Assembly: GCA_009784625.1 (NCBI GenBank)
Contig: WRBI01000008.1
Location: 1 to 64,000 of the forward strand
Direction of reading: 5' to 3'
DNA: 64,000 nucleotides
Source: Oscillospiraceae bacterium
GTDB taxonomy: Bacteria; Bacillota; Clostridia; Oscillospirales; Ruminococcaceae
Of this stretch, positions 16,816 to 26,270 are shown piece after piece. The translations under genes and the position numbers were made by a program. Under the pieces are notes generated by a model that worked only from the letters and a program-made list of their open reading frames with translations, was not told where the DNA came from and ran no database searches. Each line of letters begins with the position of its first letter. Position 1 is the stretch's first letter.

Positions 16816-17658
16816 ATGAAAGATTTTTTAAGCAGCCTGCGATTTAAAATTCTGGTGGGCCTTATGATCGTGCTTTCGGGCTCAATCATCGCTTCGGTTT
16901 ATACGGGCGGGGCGGCGCCTTTGTTTACACAGGTGGTCAGCCTGGTCACCACCCCCATCCAGCGGGTCTCGGCCAACATATCCGGCAACGTGACCGGCTT
17001 CTTTGATCAGTTCTTGCGGGCCGGGCAGGTCTACCAGGAGAACCGGCTGCTCCGTGAAGAACTGGCTGAACTGCGCGAACAGCTGGTCGATCATCAGCGG
17101 GCCATGCACGAAAACGAACAGTTCCGGGCAATTCTCGGGGTTATGGAAGACCGGCAAGACCTGACTTTTATCACCGCCGACGTGATTGCGCGCGACCCGA
17201 ACGACCGCTTTTACTCGTTTACCATCGACAAAGGCAGCCGCCACGGCGTCGATTGGCTGGACCCCGTAATCACGGCGGACGGACTGGTCGGTTATATCAC
17301 CGAAGTCGGCTTTAATCAGTCCCGGGTGGCCACAATTTTGGATGTGAGCGTAGCGGTCAGCGTATACAACAGCGCAACCCGTGAGTTAGGTATCGTAACC
17401 GGGGCGATTGAGCTTGCGGGGAACGGGCAGTCAGAGCTGCAATTTATCCCGCGCGAGAGCGAAATATCACCGGGGGATTTAATTTTGACCAGCGGCGGCA
17501 GCCTTTTCCCGCGCGATTTGATGATCGGCCGGGTGGCCAGCGTCGGGCTGAGCAGCCACGGCACAAGCCTGGTGGCGGTGATCGATCTGGTCGCCGAAGT
17601 GCGCAGTGTGCAAAATGTGTTCGTCATCACCAGCTTTGACGGGCAGGGGATGAACTGA
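16816..17658 (+). CDS. mreC: Rod shape-determining protein MreC
   Basis: 280 residues. Short cytoplasmic start, one membrane anchor (about 13-33), a coiled coil near 75-105 (ENRLLREELAELREQ) and the beta-rich MreC domain. It bridges MreB/MreD and the transpeptidase on the outer face. ATG 16816 is preferred, with AAAGGGGGG upstream; GTG 16804 lies in that site. Its stop overlaps the mreD start (TGATG). Confidence 0.93.
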   Translation: MKDFLSSLRFKILVGLMIVLSGSIIASVYTGGAAPLFTQVVSLVTTPIQRVSANISGNVTGFFDQFLRAGQVYQENRLLREELAELREQLVDHQRAMHENEQFRAILGVMEDRQDLTFITADVIARDPNDRFYSFTIDKGSRHGVDWLDPVITADGLVGYITEVGFNQSRVATILDVSVAVSVYNSATRELGIVTGAIELAGNGQSELQFIPRESEISPGDLILTSGGSLFPRDLMIGRVASVGLSSHGTSLVAVIDLVAEVRSVQNVFVITSFDGQGMN

Positions 17659-18182
17659 TGAACCGGGATAAAATGGTTCTGGGCATAAAATACACAATCT
17701 ACGCGCTTATACTCCTGCTTTTTTATGTCTTGCAGACAACACCGGGGTTGTTTGCTATTTTTGGCATCCGGCCGATTTTGGTTGTTCCGGCGGCGGTTGC
17801 CATCGCAATGTACGAGGGGGAGTTTGTCGGCGGACTGTACGGGGCGCTGGCCGGCCTGCTGGGCGATATGGGCAGCAGTATGCTCTTTGGGTTCGGCGGT
17901 TTAATCATCGCCTTTTTTTGTATTTTGGCCGGGCTCGCGATCATTCACCTGATGCACCTGAATGTCTGGAACGCCATCCTTTTTGTCGGGGTTACCATGC
18001 TGGTGATGGGGAGTTTGGAGTTCATGTTCGGCTACGGGATGTGGGGACACCCAAACGTCTGGATGATTTATGTCCACCGCACACTGCCGGTCATCGCCTA
18101 CACAACCGCGGTCACTCCGCTCTTTTTCTGGCTGATCGGCAAAGTCTTTCACAAAGCGCGAAAGAGTATGGTTCGCAGTTAG
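17658..18182 (+). CDS. mreD: Rod shape-determining protein MreD
   Basis: 174 residues, almost entirely membrane segments (five or six predicted by eye). MreD is the polytopic partner of MreC in the elongasome. Sequence is poorly conserved; the call rests on topology, length and position. It is translationally coupled to mreC. Confidence 0.88.
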   Translation: MNRDKMVLGIKYTIYALILLLFYVLQTTPGLFAIFGIRPILVVPAAVAIAMYEGEFVGGLYGALAGLLGDMGSSMLFGFGGLIIAFFCILAGLAIIHLMHLNVWNAILFVGVTMLVMGSLEFMFGYGMWGHPNVWMIYVHRTLPVIAYTTAVTPLFFWLIGKVFHKARKSMVRS

Positions 18183-18244
18183 GGCGTGTTGACACACCCT
18201 GGCACAACCGCACTTTTGTTCTGACTACTGAAAGGGGAGCCAAC

Positions 18245-20314
18245 ATGAAAATTTCATCTCTGCGCTGGCGGCGTTGGTTTCTCTGTCTTCTTTGTCTTGC
18301 GGTAACCGGCTTCTTTATAGCCACGCTTATGGATATCCAGATTATCAACGCTGAAGAGCACCGCCGGTCTATGGAGGGCCGGTTTATCAGCACCCAGACC
18401 CTGCGGGCAGCCAGGGGCGAGATCGTTGACCGCAACCACAGCCCCATCAACGTTAACCGGATGGGCTACGACATTATCCTTGACCGGGCCTGGCTTCCCC
18501 TGGCCAGCCAGAACGAGGTTCTCTACAACCTGATTGAGCTCTCCGAGCGGCTGGGCTTCGAGTGGATCGACAATCTGCCCATCTCCACAAGGCAGCCATA
18601 TTATTTCCTGCCCGAAACAGCCGCCGCCCAAGAGCGTTTGCGGGCTTATCTGCGGCTCCAGCCTTACGCCACCGCCGAAGATGTGATGTTTCAGCTGGTT
18701 AACCGGTTCAATCTGGAGGATTTTGACGCCCGCACCCAGCGCCAAATCGCCGCCGTGCGCTGGGAGATGCTCCAGCGCGGCTTTAGCCTCAATGTCGTCT
18801 ACACATTCGCCTCAGACGTTCCGCGGGCCGAGGCCATCCGCATCCGCGAACACAGCCACATGCTGCCCGGCGTCAACGTGATCGAGAGCACAATCCGCCA
18901 CCACGTAAACGGCCTTGTAGCGCCCCATATCATCGGGACGGTCGGCCCGATCTTCGCCGAAGAGTTTGAGGAAATGAGGGAACGCGGCTACGCCATGGAC
19001 GACATGATCGGCCGGGGCGGCGCCGAACATGCCTTTGAGCCTATCCTGCGGGGGATTAACGGCCGGCGTGAAATTCACATGGAGCGGGGCCGGGTGGTGC
19101 AGGTGGTCGAGAGCCAGCCGCCTGTTCCCGGCAACACGGTGGTGCTTTCTATCGACGTGGAAATGCAGCTGGCGCTGCAAAATTCCCTTCGCGATCAAAT
19201 TTACCGGCTGCAAGAGACCGCCTTGCCCGGCCAGGGGCGGGAGGCGGACAGCGGCGCCGCCGTCGTACTGGATGTTCGCACCGGCGAAGTGCTGGCCATC
19301 GCGACCTATCCCTCTTACAATATGAGCACATTTCGGGAAGACTACGCCCAGTTGGCGCAAGACCCGCTCACCCCGCTGGTCAACCGCGCCCTGCACGGAA
19401 CGTACGCGATTGGTTCAACCTTTAAGCCCATCACCGCGCTGGCCGGGTTGGAAACGGGCGCGGTTAACCAACACACATTAATCGGCTGTCACCGGAACTT
19501 TCAAGTCGGCACACACGTCTTTACCTGTCTGAGCTATCACGGGAATATCAACCTGCACACGGCGATGGCCAGGTCCTGCAATATTTATTTTTACGAGATC
19601 GGGCGGCGGATCGGAATAAACGCGATCGACTCGGTCGCCTATTCGATGGGCCTGGGCGTCCTGTCCGGAATTGAGATTTCCGAGCGGGAGGGCCACCGCT
19701 CAAACCCCGACACCAAGATGGCTGTCATGGGTGAGCAGTGGTTTGAGGGCGATCTGATTCAATCGACCATCGGCCAGCTGCTGCACAGTTACACACCCCT
19801 TCAAGTCGCAAACTACACCGCGACCCTGGCCAACCGCGGGACGCGAATGAACGTGACCATCGTCCACGAGATTCGCGATTACTCGCTGCAAAATATAGTC
19901 GAACCCTTCCGTCCGCAGGTCGCTCACCAATCGGATATCGACCGCGCCCACTTCGAATCGGTGGTATCCAGCATGGTGGCCGCCTCCCGCCCGGGGGGGA
20001 CAGCTGCCAGCATCTTTGGCTGGTATCCCATCGACGTGGCCTCAAAGACCGGTACCCCCGAAACCGGCACACTGCCCAACTCGGCTTTCATCGCCTTTGC
20101 ACCCGCCGTCGAACCTGAACTGGCCATCGCCATCATCATTGAAAATGGATGGCACGGTTTTACCAGCGCGCCGGTCGCGCGGGATATCTTTGACCTGCAC
20201 TTCGGGTTTGAGCGCGCACCGCCCGCGCCCTCCCCCGCCGGTCCGGATCAAAGCGGGGGCGAGGAACCGATTGACCCGGAAGAATCCGAAGCAGAGGACG
20301 AGATTGGCGAATAG
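18245..20314 (+). CDS. mrdA: Penicillin-binding protein 2 (elongation transpeptidase)
   Basis: 689 residues. Class B PBP that cross-links peptidoglycan during rod growth. One N-terminal membrane anchor (about 11-30), a dimerisation/pedestal domain starting at LRAARGEIVDRN, then the transpeptidase domain: S391-T-F-K394 active site, SCN triad in MARSCNIYF and KTGT motif in ASKTGTPE. The C-terminus is an acidic, Pro-rich tail (PSPAGPDQSGGEEPIDPEE). ATG 18245 follows GAAAGGGGAG. Confidence 0.95.
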   Translation: MKISSLRWRRWFLCLLCLAVTGFFIATLMDIQIINAEEHRRSMEGRFISTQTLRAARGEIVDRNHSPINVNRMGYDIILDRAWLPLASQNEVLYNLIELSERLGFEWIDNLPISTRQPYYFLPETAAAQERLRAYLRLQPYATAEDVMFQLVNRFNLEDFDARTQRQIAAVRWEMLQRGFSLNVVYTFASDVPRAEAIRIREHSHMLPGVNVIESTIRHHVNGLVAPHIIGTVGPIFAEEFEEMRERGYAMDDMIGRGGAEHAFEPILRGINGRREIHMERGRVVQVVESQPPVPGNTVVLSIDVEMQLALQNSLRDQIYRLQETALPGQGREADSGAAVVLDVRTGEVLAIATYPSYNMSTFREDYAQLAQDPLTPLVNRALHGTYAIGSTFKPITALAGLETGAVNQHTLIGCHRNFQVGTHVFTCLSYHGNINLHTAMARSCNIYFYEIGRRIGINAIDSVAYSMGLGVLSGIEISEREGHRSNPDTKMAVMGEQWFEGDLIQSTIGQLLHSYTPLQVANYTATLANRGTRMNVTIVHEIRDYSLQNIVEPFRPQVAHQSDIDRAHFESVVSSMVAASRPGGTAASIFGWYPIDVASKTGTPETGTLPNSAFIAFAPAVEPELAIAIIIENGWHGFTSAPVARDIFDLHFGFERAPPAPSPAGPDQSGGEEPIDPEESEAEDEIGE

Positions 20315-20431
20315 TTCTGTATATTGTTCACAAAATTCACTGATTATATTTTTGTAAAACTAAAAACTTTTTCGCACATACTGTTCTTTTGCACAATTTT
20401 ATGGTAAAACTATAAGGTGAGGTGGAATACC

Positions 20432-21145
20432 TTGAAGCTGATTGTGACCTGCGCGGGCAAGGGCGGGGTGGGCAAGTCCTGTGTGGCGGCCTACACCGCG
20501 ATCGCTCTCAGCCAGTTGGGAAAGAAAATCCTGCTGGTCGAGCTGGACGACCGCACTCGATCACTCGAGCTGATTTTGGGAGTGGACAACGCCGCATTTG
20601 GCGCGCTGGATGTTTTGGCCGGCGATTGCGAACCCGGGCAGGCAATCCTTGAAATCCCGAATTATCCCGGCCTTTCGTTTATGCCGGCCGGGGACGGCGT
20701 GTTGCCCCAGCAGAGCGAAAGGCTGGCAGATCTGCTCGAAGGGCTGGGGAGCGCGTATGACTTTGTGATTGTGGACGGCGTCGACTTGGATCGCTTTCCT
20801 ATCCGCCTTGCCAGAACATTTTTGCTGGTAATCACCCCGGATACGCTGAGCGTACGCGCGGGGAGAAAAGCCGCCGCCGCCCTTTACAGCGCGGGCGCGC
20901 GGGAGGTGCGGCTGGTCATTAACAGCGTACCGCCCGAGATTATACCAATTGACGGGGCCGGCGACTTTGACGATGTAATCGACCAGGTTGGCGCACAGCT
21001 AATCGCGGTCATTCCGCACAGCCCCAAGCTGGCTTATGCGGCAAACAACGCCAAACCGCTCGACCCGCACTCGCTGACCGTTAAAGTTTATGAAAATCTC
21101 GCATTCAGGCTGATGGGCAAACGTCGACCCCTACTGATCCGGTAG
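20432..21145 (+). CDS. MinD-like septum-site ATPase
   Basis: 237 residues. ParA/MinD-family ATPase with deviant Walker A GKGGVGKS and the switch motif in FVIVDGVDLD. The C-terminal 20 residues (ENLAFRLMGKRRPLLIR) can form the amphipathic membrane helix of MinD. It lies after mreBCD-mrdA, where minD sits in many clostridia, but no minC or minE is nearby and it is shorter than typical MinD (about 265). TTG 20432 is chosen because AGGTGAGGTGG lies seven bases upstream. Confidence 0.78.
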   Translation: MKLIVTCAGKGGVGKSCVAAYTAIALSQLGKKILLVELDDRTRSLELILGVDNAAFGALDVLAGDCEPGQAILEIPNYPGLSFMPAGDGVLPQQSERLADLLEGLGSAYDFVIVDGVDLDRFPIRLARTFLLVITPDTLSVRAGRKAAAALYSAGAREVRLVINSVPPEIIPIDGAGDFDDVIDQVGAQLIAVIPHSPKLAYAANNAKPLDPHSLTVKVYENLAFRLMGKRRPLLIR

Positions 21146-21157
21146 CCTGTACGTTAG

Positions 21158-21191
21158 ATGTTATTTCGACCCGATAGAGTTGAAATAACAT
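21158..21191. repeat. Inverted repeat upstream of mgsA
   Basis: ATGTTATTTCgAC pairs with GTtGAAATAACAT around an eight-base loop. There is no T-run. It may be an operator or a leader hairpin. Confidence 0.5.
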
Positions 21192-21273
21192 GGCAGCGCG
21201 AAGCGGCGAGAAAAGCGGCGAATTCATTTCGACGTTTTTCTCAAATATTTTGTATAGAAATGAGGAAAGTCCT

Positions 21274-21678
21274 TTGACAATCGCTTTGATCGCGCACGAC
21301 GCAAAAAAGGAATTGATGGTGCAGTTTTGTATTGCCTACTGTGGAATACTCAGCCGGCACCACATTGTATCGACCGGGACAACCGGCAAGCTGGTCAGCG
21401 AAGCGACCGGCCTTGAAATCACAAAGTTTTTAAGCGGGCCGCAAGGCGGCGATCAGCAGATCGCTTCGCGCATCTCGTACAACGAGATCGACTTGCTGCT
21501 CTTTTTCCGCGACCCGATTTCAGCCAAGTCCGGCGAGCCGAACGAACATACCCTGCTCAGGCTCTGTGATGTACACAACATACCGGTGGCCACCAATATT
21601 GCGACCGGCGAAGCGCTCATCCACGCCCTTGAGCGGGGTGACCTCGACTGGCGGGATATTGTAAAACCGAACAGGTAA
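21274..21678 (+). CDS. mgsA: Methylglyoxal synthase
   Basis: 134 residues. It converts dihydroxyacetone phosphate to methylglyoxal and phosphate, a bypass of lower glycolysis under phosphate limitation. Motifs: IALIAHDAKK at the N-terminus, STGTTGKL phosphate loop, SGPQGGDQQIA and LLFFRDP. TTG 21274 gives the family N-terminus and has GAGGAAAG five bases upstream; the frame is open back to 21190. Confidence 0.93.
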   Translation: MTIALIAHDAKKELMVQFCIAYCGILSRHHIVSTGTTGKLVSEATGLEITKFLSGPQGGDQQIASRISYNEIDLLLFFRDPISAKSGEPNEHTLLRLCDVHNIPVATNIATGEALIHALERGDLDWRDIVKPNR

Positions 21679-21681
21679 GGG

Positions 21682-21802
21682 CAATTAACAATTAATAGTT
21701 AGCAATTAACAATGATGGTGTCCGCGTTCGCGGACGTATTTAAAATCATCGCGCAGCGGCGATACATTCATTGTTAATTGTACATTGTTAATTGTTAATT
21801 AT
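21682..21802. repeat. Dispersed element, copy 4
   Basis: Between mgsA and aspS. CAATTAA heptad arm, hairpin GTCCGCgttcGCGGAC, AT spacer ATTTAAAAT, hairpin ATCGCgcagcGGCGAT, then TTGTTAA heptad arm. Confidence 0.9.
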
Positions 21803-21818
21803 ATTTAGGAGGATCATC

Positions 21819-23606
21819 ATGCAAAACGACACCATGCAAGGCCTTAAGCGGACACACTACTGCGGTGCTCTGCGCGCTGAACATATCGGGCAGGAAGTCA
21901 CCCTTTGCGGCTTTGTCCAAAAGAACCGGGACAAAGGCAGCATCGTCTTTGTCGACCTGCGCGACCGCTCCGGAATTTCACAGCTTATTTTTGACGACGC
22001 CACCCCGCCCGAACTGCTCAAGAAAGCGGCGTCTGTCCGCGCTGAGTTTGTGTTGATGGTCAAGGGCAAAGTGCGTGAGCGCGCCTCCAAAAACCCGGAT
22101 ATCCCGACCGGCGACGTTGAGCTGTTCGTCGAGGATTTGCGCATCCTTTCGCGGGCGCAGACCCCGCCTTTTGAGATCACACAGGGCGAAACCAAAGTCG
22201 GCGAAGAGCTGCGGCTCAAATACCGCTATCTCGATCTGCGCCGGGGCGAGATGCAAAAGAACCTGATGCTCCGCCACAAGATCGTTAAAGCCACCCGCGA
22301 TTTTTACGACCGCAACGGCTTCCTCGAAGTCGAGACCCCCATCCTGATCAAATCCACACCGGAAGGCGCGCGCGATTACCTCGTGCCCAGCCGGGTGCAT
22401 CCGGGCAGTTTTTACGCACTGCCGCAATCCCCCCAGCTCTTCAAACAGCTGCTGATGCTGTCGGGGTATGACCGGTATATGCAGATCGCCAAATGCTTCC
22501 GGGATGAGGACTTGCGGGCCGACCGCCAGCCCGAGTTCACGCAGATTGACCTGGAAATGAGCTTTGTGGACGAAGACGACGTAATGGCTATAAACGAGGC
22601 TTTTATAGCCGACCTGTTCGAGAAAGTGCTGGATATCAAGCTTGAGACGCCGTTCCCTCGCTTGCCTTACGACCAGGCTATGAGCCGCTTTGGGTCGGAC
22701 AAGCCGGATATCCGTTTTGGACTTGAGCTGAATGACCTGAGCGGTGTACTTACCGGCTGTTCGTTCAAAGTCTTCGCCGGTGTGCTGGGTGAGGGCGGCA
22801 GTGTCCGCGGCATCAACGTAAAAGGCGGGGCAGACCGGCTTTCCCGCAAAGAGATCGACAAACTGACCGAGGTGGTCAAAACCTATAAAGGGGGCGGCCT
22901 TGCGTTCCTGCGCTGGACAGATCAGGGGCAGAGTTCGTCCTATGAGAAGTTCTTAACGGAAGATGAAGTCGGCGCAGTCCGCGCGGCAATGCAGGCCGAA
23001 GAGGGCGATGTGCTGCTGATCGTTGCCGATAAAAACAGTGATGTTGTATTCAACGCACTGGGTGCGCTCAGGCTGGAACTGGCAGCCAAACTGGATCTAA
23101 TCGAACCGGGCAGTTTTGCCCCCCTCTGGGTGGTTGACTTCCCGCTCTTTGAGTACGATGAAGAGGATGATCGCTACGTCGCCAAACACCACCCGTTTAC
23201 CGCGCCCAAGCCGGAGGACGCCCACAGGCTGGAGAGCGACCCGGCCGGTGTTCGGGCGCGCGCTTACGACATGGTTCTCAACGGCTCTGAGATCGGCGGC
23301 GGTTCAATCCGCATCAACGACCCTGTTTTGCAGCAGCGAATGTTCACCGCCCTGGGGATGGACGAAGCCACCCAGCAAGAGCGGTTCGGATTTTTACTCG
23401 GCGCGTTCGAGTACGGGGTCCCTCCGCACGGCGGCCTTGCTTTCGGGCTGGATCGCCTGGTCATGTTGATGGCGGGCAAGAGTTCAATTCGCGATGTCAT
23501 CGCTTTCCCCAAAGTGCAAAACGCGGGGGATTTGATGATCGAAAGCCCTTCCCCCGTCGACCAAAAGAGTTTGGATGAATTGCACATCGGGGTAAACAAA
23601 AAGTAA
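21819..23606 (+). CDS. aspS: Aspartyl-tRNA synthetase
   Basis: 595 residues, bacterial-type class II synthetase. It charges tRNA-Asp, or tRNA-Asn as well if non-discriminating. N-terminal OB-fold anticodon domain (about 15-115), catalytic core with FRDEDLRADRQPEFTQID (motif 2) and GLAFGLDRLVML (motif 3), and a GAD insertion between them. ATG 21819 follows TTAGGAGGAT. A terminator follows. Whether it discriminates against tRNA-Asn is not decided here. Confidence 0.95.
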   Translation: MQNDTMQGLKRTHYCGALRAEHIGQEVTLCGFVQKNRDKGSIVFVDLRDRSGISQLIFDDATPPELLKKAASVRAEFVLMVKGKVRERASKNPDIPTGDVELFVEDLRILSRAQTPPFEITQGETKVGEELRLKYRYLDLRRGEMQKNLMLRHKIVKATRDFYDRNGFLEVETPILIKSTPEGARDYLVPSRVHPGSFYALPQSPQLFKQLLMLSGYDRYMQIAKCFRDEDLRADRQPEFTQIDLEMSFVDEDDVMAINEAFIADLFEKVLDIKLETPFPRLPYDQAMSRFGSDKPDIRFGLELNDLSGVLTGCSFKVFAGVLGEGGSVRGINVKGGADRLSRKEIDKLTEVVKTYKGGGLAFLRWTDQGQSSSYEKFLTEDEVGAVRAAMQAEEGDVLLIVADKNSDVVFNALGALRLELAAKLDLIEPGSFAPLWVVDFPLFEYDEEDDRYVAKHHPFTAPKPEDAHRLESDPAGVRARAYDMVLNGSEIGGGSIRINDPVLQQRMFTALGMDEATQQERFGFLLGAFEYGVPPHGGLAFGLDRLVMLMAGKSSIRDVIAFPKVQNAGDLMIESPSPVDQKSLDELHIGVNKK

Positions 23607-23621
23607 CGAGAGTAGACAAAG

Positions 23622-23653
23622 CCCGGCAGATGTTATCTGCCGGGTTCATTTTA
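23622..23653 (+). terminator. Terminator of aspS
   Basis: Ten-base-pair stem CCCGGCAGAT/ATCTGCCGGG with a three-base loop, followed by TTCATTTTAT. Confidence 0.8.
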
Positions 23654-23657
23654 TGGG

Positions 23658-23686
23658 TTGACTTTTGTGTTTATGTGTGGTAGTAT
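23658..23686 (+). promoter_or_regulatory. Orphan promoter-like site
   Basis: TTGACT, 17 bases, TAGTAT, pointing into the AEC transporter gene from its 3' end. No plus-strand gene follows. Confidence 0.35.
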
Positions 23687-23713
23687 GGTGGTACACATAT
23701 ACATTATCCAATT

Positions 23714-24640
23714 TTACCTGATTAGCAACGGGAGCAAGAAAGGCACGGTAAAGACGCTGAGGACTGTCGAGATCACAACGGCTTTGGAACAAAAGAGCAT
23801 ATCTCCGCTGCGCTGGGCAGCGATTGCCGGAACAATGGCCGCAACCGGCATAAATGCGGCAATCGTGAGCATCCCCAGAATCATCGGGTCGGCGATAAAC
23901 GGGCGGATCAAAAGATGCCCGGCCAACGGGGCCAACGTCAGCCGGGTGGCGGTGACCAGGTAGACCTTGCTGTCCAAAAACGTCTCGCGCAGGCTGCATT
24001 TGGCAAGGGATGAGCCAATCATGATCATAGAGACCGGCGTTGCCAGCGAGGCGGTAACCGACAGAAACCCGCTGACCGGCCCGGGCAGCCGAAAGGGCAT
24101 CAAGAAGAGCATTATTCCGAGGATAACCGCCATGATCGCCGGTTGTAAAAATACATCCCTCGGGCTGATTCGCACACCGCCCTCCCCGCCCATCGAAAAA
24201 AGCAAAGGCATAAAAACAAACGAGCTGATGTTAAAAGCCAGTACAATTCCGGCAGTCAGCGGAAAGGCATCATCCCCAAAAATCACATGCATGATCGGCC
24301 AGCCCATAAACATGACGTTGGGTGCAAAAATGCAAGACGTCCAGCTGCCGATCACCTTACTTGGCTGGCGGGCCGCTTTGCCCAGCGCAATGCCCACCGC
24401 GATCGCGGACAGAAATATCACAAAATACCCAGCCGCAGTAACGGCAATCTCACGAAGCAGCGCCGCCGAGTAAGGCACTTGGAGAGAATACAAAATCAAA
24501 GCGGGCAGCACCGCGTTGGCCAACAGGCCGGCCAGCGCTTTGTCATCGCTCATTTTTCCGGTTTTGGTGAGCACCCAGCCCACAACCGCCAGCGCAAGCA
24601 TTATGAACAACTGATAAAGTATGGTCAGCGTCATCGCCAT
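23714..24640 (-). CDS. AEC family transporter
   Basis: 308 residues, auxin efflux carrier family, with about ten hydrophobic segments. Relatives in bacteria move organic acids such as malate, or unknown solutes. The conserved mid-protein block APNVMFMGWPIM is clear. ATG 24640 follows GGGG at a distance of nine bases. It is a single-gene unit convergent with aspS. The substrate cannot be read from the sequence. Confidence 0.88.
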   Translation of the reverse strand: MAMTLTILYQLFIMLALAVVGWVLTKTGKMSDDKALAGLLANAVLPALILYSLQVPYSAALLREIAVTAAGYFVIFLSAIAVGIALGKAARQPSKVIGSWTSCIFAPNVMFMGWPIMHVIFGDDAFPLTAGIVLAFNISSFVFMPLLFSMGGEGGVRISPRDVFLQPAIMAVILGIMLFLMPFRLPGPVSGFLSVTASLATPVSMIMIGSSLAKCSLRETFLDSKVYLVTATRLTLAPLAGHLLIRPFIADPMILGMLTIAAFMPVAAIVPAIAAQRSGDMLFCSKAVVISTVLSVFTVPFLLPLLIR

Positions 24641-24813
24641 CAACTATAGCCCCCGATTATACGTACAGTAAAAAACGCCTGGCGCGGCGTCAGATGACTT
24701 AAGTTCAATCGTAATATGTAGATATTCATCATACCATATAATCCGGCGTTTGTGTAGCCTTGACTGTGTGAAAGCCCCACACATCTGTAGCCCGATGTTT
24801 TTTTACTTGCCTC

Positions 24814-24842
24814 TTGACAGGGAATCTTTCGCAAGCTATAAT
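24814..24842 (+). promoter_or_regulatory. Consensus promoter of the efflux operon
   Basis: Perfect TTGACA (24814-24819), 17 bases, perfect TATAAT (24837-24842). Such a strong promoter suggests tight repression by the overlapping operators. Confidence 0.85.
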
Positions 24843-24873
24843 ATGACTATATAGTCATATGACTGCATAGTCA
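24841..24873. promoter_or_regulatory. Tandem palindromic operators
   Basis: TGACTATATAGTCA (24844-24857) and TGACTGCATAGTCA (24860-24873), 16 bases centre to centre; the first extends to a perfect 20-base palindrome (24841-24860). They begin inside the -10 box and cover the transcription start, the expected position for autorepression by the TetR protein encoded immediately downstream. Confidence 0.8.
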
Positions 24874-24881
24874 CATTACAA

Positions 24882-25544
24882 ATGGGGGCGATTGCTCTGC
24901 CTAAACAAACCTTTTTTAACCTTTCGGAAGAAAAACGCGGGCGAATCATCGGCTGTGCGCTGGCTGAATTTGCCGACAAAGGCTATAAACAGGCCAGCAT
25001 CAGCCGGATTGTCGAGGCCGCCGAGATCGCAAAAGGCAGCTTTTATCAGTACTTTGAGGACAAAGATGATCTGTACGTACATATCGTCGTCACACAGATT
25101 GGCGAGCCAAAACTGGGCATCATCAACCGGGAGGCTGAGCGGCTAAATGAGATGAAGATGGGTGATTACATCCGTCATCTCGCCATGACCCAGCTAGACG
25201 CGTTGACCGCGCAGCCCGAACTGATCAAGATCAGTTTTGACCTTATGGGTATGCCGCCAAATGAGCCGGTTTTGCAAAAGGTGATGAAAAACTTTGACGG
25301 CAGCTTCAACAGCCACGCACTCAACATCATCCAGCGCAAAATCGACCAGGGCGAGATTGACAGCCGGGTTGACCCACACCTGCTCAGCTTTATGCTGACA
25401 GGCATCGAGCAGTATGAGTACCATCTTTTCCACTCGGGCGCTTTCATCCACATTGACGGCGACCTGATCAACAAACTGGTCGACAACTTAAACTTTATCC
25501 TAACCAACGGAATCTACACACAAGCCGGCAAACCGGTAGACTGA
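24882..25544 (+). CDS. TetR/AcrR family regulator
   Basis: 220 residues. N-terminal helix-turn-helix (about 20-65: GRIIGCALAEFADKGYKQAS, then AKGSFYQYFEDKDDLY) and an all-helical ligand domain of no recognised subgroup. It lies nine bases after the tandem operators and heads the operon with the ABC/HlyD genes, so it probably represses its own efflux system. ATG 24882 has no clear ribosome site. A CTG at 24897, after GGGGGCG, would give the family-like start LPKQTFFNLSEEKR and is a serious alternative. Confidence 0.88.
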   Translation: MGAIALPKQTFFNLSEEKRGRIIGCALAEFADKGYKQASISRIVEAAEIAKGSFYQYFEDKDDLYVHIVVTQIGEPKLGIINREAERLNEMKMGDYIRHLAMTQLDALTAQPELIKISFDLMGMPPNEPVLQKVMKNFDGSFNSHALNIIQRKIDQGEIDSRVDPHLLSFMLTGIEQYEYHLFHSGAFIHIDGDLINKLVDNLNFILTNGIYTQAGKPVD

Positions 25545-25562
25545 AAAAGGAAGGTGCGCAAG

Positions 25563-26270
25563 ATGACCGAAAAAATCCTGGAGATTAAGGGCCTGACCAA
25601 AGAGTACCGGATGGGTCAGGTCATCGTCCACGCGCTGCGCGGGGCCGATTTTTCAATCTACGAGGGTGAATTTGTGGTCATTCTGGGGCCGAGCGGCTCG
25701 GGCAAATCCACCATCCTCAACATCTGCGGGGGGATCGACATCCCGACCGGCGGCCAAGTCCTCTACCGCGGCACCGACATCAGCAGCTACAAGCCCAAAC
25801 AGCTCACCCAATACCGCCGGACAGCCGTCGGCTTTGTCTTTCAGTTTTACAACCTGATCCAAAACCTGACCGCCTTTGAAAACATATCCCTGTCCGCCGA
25901 GCTGAGCGGCAGCCCAATACCGCCCGCCCAGCTGCTTGAACAGGTCGGCCTGGACGGGCGGGGCGGCCACTTTCCCTCCCAGCTGAGCGGGGGCGAACAA
26001 CAGCGGATCGCCATCGCGCGGGCAATCGCCAAAAACCCCGATCTGCTGCTCTGCGACGAGCCAACCGGCGCGCTCGACTTTTCCACCGGCGTATCGGTAT
26101 TGCGGGTTCTCCGTGATTTCAACACAGAGTATAAAAAAACAGTGGCCGTCATCACCCACAACGCGGGGATCGCGGATATGGCCGACCGGGTTTTGCAGGT
26201 GCGGGACGGATTGATCGAGTCGGTCACCGTCAACGAGCACCCGCTCCCCCCTGAGGAGGTGAGCTGGTAG
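25563..26270 (+). CDS. ABC transporter ATPase, MacB/LolD type
   Basis: 235 residues. Walker [10 protein letters not shown] (about 43-51), Q-loop FQFYNL, signature LSGGEQQR, Walker [13 protein letters not shown] and the switch His in VITHN. It belongs to the FtsX-permease-associated ATPases. ATG 25563 follows AAGGAAGG at eight bases. Its stop is directly adjacent to the permease ATG. Confidence 0.95.
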   Translation: MTEKILEIKGLTKEYRMGQVIVHALRGADFSIYEGEFVVILGPSGSGKSTILNICGGIDIPTGGQVLYRGTDISSYKPKQLTQYRRTAVGFVFQFYNLIQNLTAFENISLSAELSGSPIPPAQLLEQVGLDGRGGHFPSQLSGGEQQRIAIARAIAKNPDLLLCDEPTGALDFSTGVSVLRVLRDFNTEYKKTVAVITHNAGIADMADRVLQVRDGLIESVTVNEHPLPPEEVSW

